A stretch of DNA of 6,324 nucleotides from an uncultured bacterium (GCA_903940375.1 CAJAKT010000368.1:1-6324), one strand, 5' to 3'. Numbered from the stretch's first letter, positions 1-5,728 are shown. Translations and numbers: made by a program. The notes: a model not told the origin generated them from the letters alone.

Positions 1-1
1 C

Positions 2-1105
2 CTGGCGCGGACCCGCCATCCCGTCGTCATCGCCAATGGAATGGAGGGCGAGCCGGCCAGTAGCAAGGACGCCGTGCTGCTCACTCACTCGCCGCACCTG
101 GTCCTCGACGGCATCACCGTCGCGGCCCGCACCATCGGCGCGACCGATGCCTTCATCGCCATTCACCGCGACTCGCGCCTGGTCCCCGGTCTCGAGGCCG
201 CGCTTGCTGAGCGTGCGGCCGCGGGCATCGACCCGCTGACCATCCGCCTGGTGACGCCGCCCGCCCGCTACGTGTCCAGCGAGGAGAGTGCGCTGTCGCA
301 CTGGGTCGGCGAGGGCGTTGCCACTCCGGTGTTCCCCGACCGGCCCTTCCAGGTCGGCGCGGCCGGCCGCCCCACTCTGGTCCAGAACGTCGAGACGCTG
401 GCGCATCTGGCCCTCATCGCCCGCTATGGCGGGGCATGGTTCGCCAGTACGGGCGCCAGCAACGCGCCCGGCACCACCCTCGTCACCGTTGGTGGCGCGG
501 TGCACCAGAGCGGTGTCGTCGAAGTCCCCACCGGCACGACCGTCGAAGAGATCCTGCGTCTGTGCGGCGGTCCGGCGGAAGGCATTCGCGGCTACCTCAC
601 CGGCGGCTACGGCGGCGGGTGGGTCGCGGCCGAAGGATTCGCCGATGTCGCGTGGGATCCCGAGTCTGTGCGCGCTGGCGGCGGCGTCATCGGTGCTTCC
701 CTGCTGTGGGCCCTCGGCGAAAGCGTGTGCCCCATCGATGAGATGTCGCGCGTCAGCGCATGGATGGCTGGCGAGAGCGCCGGGCAGTGCGGTCCATGCA
801 TGTTCGGACTCCCGTCGATTGCCGAGGATGTCCGCGCTCTGGCCTTGCGTCAGTGCGGCGAAGACGACATGCATCGACTCATGAACCGGCTCTCGCTGGT
901 AACCAACCGTGGTGGCTGCAAGCATCCCGATGGCACGTCGAGGTTCGTCTCGACGGGCCTGCAGGCATTCGCGTCGGAGGTCGAGGCACACCTCACGGGG
1001 GCCTGCTCGGTGGCCAGCCAGCGGTCGACCGATCCCGCGCGCCACCTGCCAGTACCAGCCGCACGACTCGCCCTGCTCGATTCCTCCGGACGGGACTTCA
1101 CATGA
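2..1105 (+). CDS. NuoF-like NADH dehydrogenase flavoprotein subunit, 5' end outside window
   Basis: This resembles the NADH/FMN-binding subunit of complex I and of related diaphorases, which oxidise NAD(P)H and pass electrons to Fe-S carriers in the cytosol. The reading frame is open from base 2. Codons before the Met at base 41 already read as family sequence (VVIANGMEGEP), so that Met is internal and the gene begins upstream; the glycine-rich FMN segment near the N-terminus is lost. Counting from Met41: YVSSEESAL (77-85) lies where NuoF has its ICGEETAL loop; GRPTLVQNVETL (109-120) is highly typical; about 142-178 is an SLBB-type beta-grasp domain; ESAGQCGPC (245-253) and GGCKHPDG (291-298) form the Fe-S region. 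NuoF normally binds its cluster with C-x2-C-x2-C plus a distant Cys. Here the first ligand is Ala247, leaving C250, C253 and C293. The stop overlaps the ferredoxin start. The family is secure; membership of a true complex I is unlikely without other nuo genes here. Confidence 0.9.
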   Translation: MARTRHPVVIANGMEGEPASSKDAVLLTHSPHLVLDGITVAARTIGATDAFIAIHRDSRLVPGLEAALAERAAAGIDPLTIRLVTPPARYVSSEESALSHWVGEGVATPVFPDRPFQVGAAGRPTLVQNVETLAHLALIARYGGAWFASTGASNAPGTTLVTVGGAVHQSGVVEVPTGTTVEEILRLCGGPAEGIRGYLTGGYGGGWVAAEGFADVAWDPESVRAGGGVIGASLLWALGESVCPIDEMSRVSAWMAGESAGQCGPCMFGLPSIAEDVRALALRQCGEDDMHRLMNRLSLVTNRGGCKHPDGTSRFVSTGLQAFASEVEAHLTGACSVASQRSTDPARHLPVPAARLALLDSSGRDFT

Positions 1106-1329
1106 GCGACAAGAAGAAGACGCCGCCCACTCTCGTGCTCAACCCGATCATGTGCGACGGCCGCGGGCTGTGCCACGAAGCCGCACCCGACCTGATCGAC
1201 CTGGACGAGTGGGGCTACCCGCTGCTCCCCGGCCACGGCCTGCGCGCGGAACTGTCGCGAGCACAGCTGAAGGCCGCCGAGGACGCCACGCACGCCTGCC
1301 CGGTGCTCGCACTTCACATCGAGCGCTAG
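1102..1329 (+). CDS. Small three-cysteine ferredoxin, probably [3Fe-4S]
   Basis: A 75-residue soluble electron carrier of the actinobacterial type that commonly serves cytochromes P450 and other oxidoreductases. Visible signatures are CDGRGLC (C18, C24), AAPDLIDLDEWGYP after it, and a C-terminal CPVLAL with C66. Cluster-binding residues are therefore C-x5-C and C-P. A [4Fe-4S] protein would have Cys at position 21, where this one has Arg, so a [3Fe-4S] cluster is inferred. The ATG was chosen because it overlaps the upstream stop (ATGA, 1102-1105), which implies translational coupling, and because the resulting length suits the family; the frame is open further upstream but antecedent sequence is only a shadow of the NuoF-like gene. 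The natural inference is that the NuoF-like protein reduces this ferredoxin from NAD(P)H. No P450 or other consumer lies in the window, so the final acceptor is unknown. Confidence 0.9.
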   Translation: MSDKKKTPPTLVLNPIMCDGRGLCHEAAPDLIDLDEWGYPLLPGHGLRAELSRAQLKAAEDATHACPVLALHIER

Positions 1330-1343
1330 GCCGGCGTTACCCT
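1313..1343 (+). promoter_or_regulatory. Probable leaderless promoter for the superinfection-immunity gene
   Basis: The box TACCCT at 1338-1343 matches the actinobacterial TAnnnT -10 pattern and ends six bases before the ATG at 1350, the spacing expected when transcription begins at the start codon. TTCACA at 1313-1318 matches five of six bases of TTGACA, with a long 19-base spacer. No convincing Shine-Dalgarno precedes the ATG, which supports leaderless translation. The -35 part lies inside the end of the ferredoxin gene. Confidence 0.45.
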
Positions 1344-1349
1344 CCTCCC

Positions 1350-1613
1350 ATGACTTCACCAGAGCCAATCGAGGCACAGATCGTGTACGTCGAGGGAACG
1401 CGTTACCAGACATCAACCGCCACAAAGGTCATCGCCGTTGTCGCGGCCATCCTCACCGGTGGCTACATGCTGCCGTGGGCCATCGCCGCCCTACGCGACC
1501 TGCGCACACACGTCAGCGTCGGACTCGTGAACCTGCTGCTCGGCTGGACCATCATCGGCTGGATCGTCGCCCTGGTGATGTCCCTTCGGCGCCTGCGCCC
1601 CGACGAGGGCTAG
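1350..1613 (+). CDS. Superinfection immunity family small membrane protein
   Basis: An 87-residue protein with a short polar N-terminus (1-25), a first hydrophobic helix about 26-48 containing GGYMLPWAIAAL, a loop, a second helix about 57-78 containing NLLLGWTIIGWIVALVMSL, and a basic tail (RRLRPDEG). The N-x3-GWT-x-IGW-x-VALV core is the hallmark of the superinfection immunity protein family named after the phage T4 Imm protein, which acts at the inner membrane to block entry of DNA from a second phage. Members are widespread in bacterial chromosomes, and their role there is mostly undemonstrated. No Shine-Dalgarno is evident and a -10 box sits at leaderless distance. It follows the ferredoxin gene by 20 bp but probably has its own promoter. 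Its TAG stop overlaps the stop of the opposing mutarotase gene. I am confident of the family and of membrane location, not of any antiphage role. Confidence 0.8.
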   Translation: MTSPEPIEAQIVYVEGTRYQTSTATKVIAVVAAILTGGYMLPWAIAALRDLRTHVSVGLVNLLLGWTIIGWIVALVMSLRRLRPDEG

Positions 1614-2038
1614 AAGATGACGCCCTTGTGCAGGATGAAGCAGCCGTACGGCACCGTGTCGAGGGTGTGTACCACGGCGTACGCCTCGCGCGCACGCTCG
1701 TAGAAGTCCAAGCGCGGTACCACTCCATAGTCGAGTTCCCGGCCTTCGGCGGCGGATGCCAGCATCAGCAGTTCATCCTGCGTGGGCGTCGTCTTTGCCG
1801 GATCGTCCTCGACTTCCATCCGCTCAAGCGGATGTTCGATGAACGAGTCCAGCGGAAGCACGCTGAGGATCGCCGTCGCTGCGCGGATGATCGACACCTC
1901 ACCGAGGCGCACCACCGGCTTACCGGACGCGGCAGCTGGGTAGTTGCGATCGACGAGAAGCAATCGGTCGCCATGCCCCATGTCGTCAAGAATCTTCAGC
2001 AGGTCACCGCTCAGCAGCGGATCGACTCCCTTGAGCAT
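1610..2038 (-). CDS. RbsD/FucU family sugar mutarotase
   Basis: A 142-residue cytosolic enzyme of the RbsD/FucU family, which interconverts anomers of monosaccharides (FucU: L-fucose; RbsD: D-ribose pyranose/furanose) and so feeds the correct form to kinases or isomerases. The opening MLKGVDPLLSGDLLKIL, the MGHGD motif with the catalytic-type His22, Asp30 in the following strand, LERMEV (71-76), DFYERAREAYAVV (111-123) and the closing PYGCFILHKGV (130-140, Tyr131) are all in family order, and the length is normal. The DFYERA and YG segments look closer to FucU than to RbsD, so a fucose-like substrate is the better guess. It is the second gene of a two-gene minus-strand operon: the acidic repeat gene ends nine bases before this ATG, and no clear Shine-Dalgarno is seen, which suggests translational coupling. 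No sugar transporter, kinase or isomerase is adjacent, so the pathway cannot be stated. Confidence 0.9.
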   Translation of the reverse strand: MLKGVDPLLSGDLLKILDDMGHGDRLLLVDRNYPAAASGKPVVRLGEVSIIRAATAILSVLPLDSFIEHPLERMEVEDDPAKTTPTQDELLMLASAAEGRELDYGVVPRLDFYERAREAYAVVHTLDTVPYGCFILHKGVIF

Positions 2039-2047
2039 GCGGAACCG

Positions 2048-2305
2048 CTACTCGTCCAGTGCAATCGCGACGGTCTCCTCCTGGGCGACCAGGTTCGCGT
2101 CCGCGTCGTAGATGCTGACGGTCTCGTCCTCGAGGAGCAGGTGACCCTCGGCGTCCAGCACATCGACGGTCTCGTCGACGATGGATCCACCCGGACCAGT
2201 TGCCACGACGATGTCATCGACAACGGCCCCAACCGGCTCACCGTCGGCTCCGAGAACCACCTCGATATCGATCTCTTCGCCGATTTCGATGTCGTCGTCT
2301 GCCAC
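2048..2305 (-). CDS. Very acidic small repeat protein, function unknown
   Basis: I do not recognise this protein. From the GTG at 2305 it has 85 residues, of which 26 are Asp or Glu, and it contains no Lys or Arg at all. It has no signal peptide or membrane segment. A repeating beta-strand/turn pattern is visible: ETV at residues 45-47, 61-63 and 77-79 (exact 16-residue steps), each followed by a hydrophobic strand and an acidic turn such as VLDAEGHL and IYDADANL; a looser copy starts near VVDDIVVATGPGG (28-40). This suggests a stacked beta-hairpin or small solenoid, possibly divalent-cation binding (inference). The frame is open to 2455, but the GTG start is preferred because AGGGAG lies five bases upstream and the preceding 50 residues are Arg/Ser/Pro-rich and would run into the divergent gene. 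The mutarotase follows after nine bases, so the two are probably co-transcribed and functionally linked. Confidence 0.75.
   Translation of the reverse strand: MADDDIEIGEEIDIEVVLGADGEPVGAVVDDIVVATGPGGSIVDETVDVLDAEGHLLLEDETVSIYDADANLVAQEETVAIALDE
2069..2212 (-). repeat. Three imperfect 48-bp tandem units within the acidic protein gene
   Basis: On the plus strand GACGGTCTC occurs at 2069, 2117 and 2165, exactly 48 bases apart, corresponding to the 16-residue ETV repeat of the encoded protein. Similarity between units is partial at DNA level (synonymous and non-synonymous differences), which points to an old internal duplication rather than a recent slippage repeat. Outer limits are approximate. 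Confidence 0.6.
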
Positions 2306-2310
2306 GGTCG

Positions 2311-2316
2311 CTCCCT
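2311..2316 (-). promoter_or_regulatory. Ribosome binding site AGGGAG fixing the GTG start
   Basis: Read on the minus strand, AGGGAG is followed by five bases (CGACC) and then the GTG at 2305-2303. It is the only good Shine-Dalgarno near any start codon of this frame and is the reason for preferring the 85-residue product over longer readings. Confidence 0.6.
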
Positions 2317-2329
2317 GCTCGTCGGCCCG

Positions 2330-2345
2330 GGAGGCAGGCGCCTCC
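2330..2345. other. Perfect 6-bp inverted repeat in the divergent intergenic region
   Basis: GGAGGC (2330-2335) and GCCTCC (2340-2345) are exact inverted copies with a four-base loop. The element lies between the acidic protein gene and the PAS-GGDEF-EAL gene, 25 bases before the minus-strand GTG start. If minus-strand transcription begins just after the -10 box at 2358-2363, it forms a hairpin in the 5' leader. It could also be an operator half-site pair. Short GC-rich palindromes are common by chance in such DNA. Confidence 0.35.
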
Positions 2346-2357
2346 GTCGGGAGTTGC

Positions 2358-2363
2358 AGTCTA
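2358..2363 (-). promoter_or_regulatory. Candidate -10 box for the acidic protein/mutarotase operon
   Basis: On the minus strand the hexamer reads TAGACT, fitting TAnnnT, and would place the transcript start near 2350, giving a leader of roughly 45 bases before the GTG at 2305. A convincing -35 hexamer at normal spacing is not seen, so this is a position-based candidate only. Confidence 0.35.
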
Positions 2364-2400
2364 TGCGCGACCGCCCGACAACCTGTCCGTTTCGCCCGAC

Positions 2401-2406
2401 TAGCAT
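2401..2406 (+). promoter_or_regulatory. Leaderless -10 box for the PAS-GGDEF-EAL gene
   Basis: TAGCAT matches TAnnnT and ends six bases before the GTG at 2413, the same geometry as the box before the superinfection-immunity gene. No Shine-Dalgarno precedes the GTG. CCGACA at 2375-2380 shares four bases with TTGACA, but its 20-base spacer is long, so the -35 is uncertain. Confidence 0.45.
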
Positions 2407-2412
2407 CGACAG

Positions 2413-4920
2413 GTGACGAAGACGCACGAAGCAGCGGCACAGGCGGGGGTGTCACACCCCGATGCCCTACGACGGCTCGCGCTTCGCGAGGGCGATCCGC
2501 TCATCGACGACGATCTCTACCGATTGGTCGCCGACAACCCCAATGACGCCGTCTACCGGTCCGACCGAAACCGCCAGCTCGTCTGGGTTTCGCCTTCCTT
2601 CACCCGCACCGTCGGGTGGACACAGGACGACCTCATCGGGATGGACATCGAAGCCCTCGTTCACCCAGACGACTGGATCGCGAATGCTCCGGCTCGTGAG
2701 TCCCTTCGCGCCGGCGACATCGTGCCCGACGTGGCCGCGGGGATCGCGCCACCGATGCGGCTTCGGACCAAGAGCGGCGAGTACAGGTGGATGTCGATCA
2801 TCGGAGCCCCGTATCCGGATCCCGACGGCGGTCCCGGCGGAACGGTCGGGCGGGCCCGTGACATCGATGAACTCGTCCGCGCTCGGGATGCCGCCGAGGC
2901 CGGTGAGGAACGGCTCAACGCAATGGTCGCGAACCTCCTGGACCCGCTCCTGCTTCTCGAGCCCGTGACCGATGAGCACGGTGCGGTCATCGACTTCCTC
3001 TGCATGGAGGCCAACACTGCCGCGTGCGCGTATGCGGGCCTCCCACGCGAGCGCATCACTGGCGTGCGCCTGCTCGACTTGATGCCCGGGCACCGACACA
3101 ACGGTGGACTCGACCTGCTGGTCAGCACACTCACCACCGGGGAACCGTTGATCCTCGACGACTTCGCGTACGAGCAGGAGTTGAAGGGCGGCGAACTGCG
3201 CTTCTACGACCTCCGCATCGCGAAGGCGGGCGAGCAGCTGGTCTACATGTTCCGTGACCAGACCGATCGACGGAAGGCCGACCACGCCCTGGCCGAGCGC
3301 GAGGAGCTCTACCGGCTCGTCACCGAGGGCGTCACGGATGCCGTCGTGCGCTTCGATGGCAATGCCATCATCTCGTGGGTCTCACCTTCGTTCGAACGGC
3401 TCACGGGCTACGCAGCTGACACCGTGCTCGGCCGTTCGGGCCTGGAGTTCCTTGATGCCGAGCAGGTGGCGATGGCGCAGGCCACGCTCGGTCGCTATTT
3501 GGATGGCGAAGAGTTGGACATCACCCGGGTGCACCTCCTGCGCGCCGACGGAGCGCGCATCTGGGTCGCTGTGGCCACGCGACCGTTCATCCGAGCCGAT
3601 GGCACAGGCGATGGATTCGTCGCCGTGCTGAGCGATATCGATGCGCAGGTGCAGGGCCAGCTTCGGCGAGAGCATGAGATCGGGCACGACACCCTCACCG
3701 GGCTCGCGAACCGTGGTCTGGCCATTGCACGCATCGACCGGGCGATCGACGACCTCGCGATGAGCCGCCGATCGCTTGCCGTGCTGAGCGTTGGTGTCGA
3801 TCGGCTCACGACCGTGAACCAGGCGCTGAGTTACTCCGCTGGCGATCTGGTCCTCACCACCATCGCCGCCCGAATCGCCTCGGCCGTCGGCGACCCCGAC
3901 CGCGTCGCACGGATCGCGGGTGACGAGTTCCTCGTGCTGCTGTCTGATCTGCCCAGTGCGGCGGACGCAGCCTCCAAGGCCGAGCGTCTATGTGCGGCGG
4001 CTCGCGGAACAATCATCGTCGAGGGGCAGACGATCGAGCCGACCGTCAGCATCGGCATCGCCACAGGGGATCGCAACGCCAACAGCGAGGAACTCCTTCG
4101 CCAGGCTAGTCTCGCCGCGCGCCAGGCGAAGGATGCTGGTCGCGACCGCTGGCAGTTCATCGAGCCCGCACTTGCATCCGAGGCAGCCCGACGCCTCACC
4201 ATCGAATCTGATCTGCGCGACGTGCTGAAGCAGGGACGCATCACGCCCTGGTTCCAGCCGGTCGTGACACTCGCCGATCGCAGGCTTCGCGGCTACGAGG
4301 CACTGGCTCGCTGGGTCGGCACCGACAACTTCACCCTGCTGCCGGATGAGTTCCTGCCAGTCGCAGAGTCGACGGGACTCGTCGTCGACATCGACCTCGC
4401 CATCCTCGCCGGCGCACTCGACGTGCTTGCCGTCTCAACGGTCGAGCACGTCGCGGTCAACGTCTCCCCACCCTCGCTCGCGAGCAGTGACTACCCCGAT
4501 CGCTTTGCCGCAATCGTTGCATCCTCCCGAGTAGACCCGACTCGACTCCGCCTTGAGGTCACCGAGACGGCGCTGCTCGATGCCAGCCCGTTGATTGCTG
4601 AGGCGATGACGGCGATGACGGCAGGCGGGGCCACCTGGTACGTCGATGACTTCGGCACCGGCTACTCGTCGATCAGTCACCTGCGCGACCTGCCGGTGCG
4701 CGGGCTCAAGCTCGACAAGTCCTTCACCAGCGGAATCCGCACCGGCGACAGCACGTGCATCAAGCTTGCGCAGGGGCTCATCGGCCTGGCCTCGGGCCTC
4801 GGTCTCGACACCGTGGCCGAAGGCATCGAGACGGAGTTCGAGGCTGGGGCGCTGCTGGGCCAGGGCTGGCATCAAGGTCAGGGCTGGCTCTTCGGACGGC
4901 CCGAGCCGACGACGCTCTGA
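2413..4920 (+). CDS. PAS-PAS-PAS-GGDEF-EAL c-di-GMP signalling protein
   Basis: An 835-residue soluble protein that should make and/or degrade cyclic di-GMP in response to signals sensed by PAS domains; no membrane helix is present. Order: PAS1 about 34-155, a divergent PAS2 about 163-285, PAS3 about 297-412, GGDEF about 420-583, EAL about 595-832. The cyclase motif is AGDEF (502-506). DTLTGLANR (426-434), Asp463, Asn469, Asp478 and K573/R577 of the domain are kept, but the inhibitory I-site RxxD reads GDPD (493-496). The EAL domain has every usual catalytic or metal residue: E629 (YEALARW), N683 (NVS), E715 (EVTE), D745-D746 (DDFGTGYSS), K766 (LKLD), E803 (AEGIE) and Q823. Phosphodiesterase activity is therefore strongly predicted, and cyclase activity is possible. 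The start is GTG at leaderless distance from TAGCAT. It stands alone in its orientation, divergent from the acidic protein operon and convergent with the channel gene. Confidence 0.95.
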   Translation: MTKTHEAAAQAGVSHPDALRRLALREGDPLIDDDLYRLVADNPNDAVYRSDRNRQLVWVSPSFTRTVGWTQDDLIGMDIEALVHPDDWIANAPARESLRAGDIVPDVAAGIAPPMRLRTKSGEYRWMSIIGAPYPDPDGGPGGTVGRARDIDELVRARDAAEAGEERLNAMVANLLDPLLLLEPVTDEHGAVIDFLCMEANTAACAYAGLPRERITGVRLLDLMPGHRHNGGLDLLVSTLTTGEPLILDDFAYEQELKGGELRFYDLRIAKAGEQLVYMFRDQTDRRKADHALAEREELYRLVTEGVTDAVVRFDGNAIISWVSPSFERLTGYAADTVLGRSGLEFLDAEQVAMAQATLGRYLDGEELDITRVHLLRADGARIWVAVATRPFIRADGTGDGFVAVLSDIDAQVQGQLRREHEIGHDTLTGLANRGLAIARIDRAIDDLAMSRRSLAVLSVGVDRLTTVNQALSYSAGDLVLTTIAARIASAVGDPDRVARIAGDEFLVLLSDLPSAADAASKAERLCAAARGTIIVEGQTIEPTVSIGIATGDRNANSEELLRQASLAARQAKDAGRDRWQFIEPALASEAARRLTIESDLRDVLKQGRITPWFQPVVTLADRRLRGYEALARWVGTDNFTLLPDEFLPVAESTGLVVDIDLAILAGALDVLAVSTVEHVAVNVSPPSLASSDYPDRFAAIVASSRVDPTRLRLEVTETALLDASPLIAEAMTAMTAGGATWYVDDFGTGYSSISHLRDLPVRGLKLDKSFTSGIRTGDSTCIKLAQGLIGLASGLGLDTVAEGIETEFEAGALLGQGWHQGQGWLFGRPEPTTL

Positions 4921-4923
4921 CAA

Positions 4924-5652
4924 TCAGTCCAGCGGCATGATGCCGGCACGACCGCGATTCGCGGCGAACAGTCCGACGAGCATGGCGACGAACGTCACGA
5001 GGTACACCTGCCCGGTGACGGCCTCGGTCATCGCCAGCAATCGACCCAGTTCCGTCGATGCCGTTACGTCTCCGTATCCCGTCGTCGTAATCGTCGTGAG
5101 GCTGAAGTACATGTAGGTGCTGGTCGGCTGGGCGTCACCGAAGTACGGCGCTGTCATCACCGAAGACAGGGTAAGGAACATGTAGTAGAAGGCGATCGGC
5201 AAGAGAAGGTAGCCAGAGATGGCTCCCAACAGCGTGCCACGGGTTACCTCGCGGTGCTGGATCAGACGCCGGACGACCGCTATCGGTGCGACGATGGAGA
5301 GGATGACGACGAGGACCGGAGCAGCGGTGCTCGGCGCGGGCATGTCGTCTGACAGCGTGGAGATGACCGCAAGCGACCCAACACTCGCGACGACGACGAG
5401 CACCACGACGTCAGCGATGCGCTGCCAGCGGCGCGCAAGGCCGGATGCTCGCAGCGCAAGCAGCAGCGTCGTGCCGACAAGAATCGATGCGAGCGTCGCC
5501 TCCCACCGCCCGGAGGCACCGCTGGCCCGCGGACCGATATCGACGAGCGACAAGATGACGAGCGAGGCCACTGTCACGCAGAGCAGCAGGCCGAAGTGGT
5601 CGAGGAGGCGCGACTTGTCGTCGAAGATCGGCTTGCGTTTCGGCTTCCGCAC
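4924..5652 (-). CDS. Six-helix potassium channel without regulatory domain
   Basis: A 242-residue inner-membrane ion channel. The potassium selectivity filter is TTTGYGD (189-195), preceded by a pore helix (TSTYMYFSLTTI, 177-188). Hydrophobic segments lie about 20-39, 52-68, 79-100, 111-128, 141-162 and 205-229, so the filter sits between helices 5 and 6 as in six-helix channels. Helix 4 lacks the regular arginines of a voltage sensor. The protein ends only about 13 residues after helix 6, so there is no RCK/TrkA-N or cyclic-nucleotide domain. The GTG start is preferred: GAAGGG lies nine bases upstream and the N-terminus becomes a basic cytosolic VRKPKRKP; the same frame is open to a TTG at 5841, but the added 63 residues are Arg/Gly/Ser-rich and look non-coding. 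The stop is three bases from the stop of the PAS-GGDEF-EAL gene. What gates the channel cannot be read from the sequence. Confidence 0.88.
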   Translation of the reverse strand: MRKPKRKPIFDDKSRLLDHFGLLLCVTVASLVILSLVDIGPRASGASGRWEATLASILVGTTLLLALRASGLARRWQRIADVVVLVVVASVGSLAVISTLSDDMPAPSTAAPVLVVILSIVAPIAVVRRLIQHREVTRGTLLGAISGYLLLPIAFYYMFLTLSSVMTAPYFGDAQPTSTYMYFSLTTITTTGYGDVTASTELGRLLAMTEAVTGQVYLVTFVAMLVGLFAANRGRAGIMPLD

Positions 5653-5661
5653 GTTGATCTG

Positions 5662-5667
5662 CCCTTC
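5662..5667 (-). promoter_or_regulatory. Ribosome binding site GAAGGG deciding the channel start
   Basis: GAAGGG on the minus strand is nine bases before the GTG at 5652. It supports the 242-residue product over a longer reading from the upstream TTG. Confidence 0.5.
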
Positions 5668-5728
5668 GTCGACTCGGTGTCGGGCCCATCCTTCCGGAAC
5701 CGGCCCTCGGCAGCCATCACTACGTCCG

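Noticed and set aside
850..1425. 191-codon minus-strand open frame
   Set aside because: It is antisense to the NuoF-like and ferredoxin genes, has low-complexity Arg/Ala/Val composition and no family motif; it is a by-product of GC-rich coding sequence.
1475..2416. 313-codon plus-strand open frame
   Set aside because: It lies opposite the mutarotase and acidic protein genes, whose minus-strand readings have clear family motifs or a good ribosome binding site; the plus-strand product is rich in Arg and His and resembles nothing.
2305..2455. Longer acidic protein starting at 2455
   Set aside because: The added 50 residues have opposite composition (Arg/Pro/Ser), overlap the divergent gene and promoter region, and lack a ribosome binding site, whereas the GTG at 2305 has one.
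2467..3285. 272-codon minus-strand open frame
   Set aside because: It is antisense to the PAS1-PAS2 region, whose plus-strand reading contains unmistakable PAS sequence; typical long shadow frame.
4933..4945. Palindrome CGGCATGATGCCG near the convergent stops as a possible shared terminator
   Set aside because: The stem is at most five pairs with a three-base loop, lies within the channel coding sequence and has no T run on either strand.
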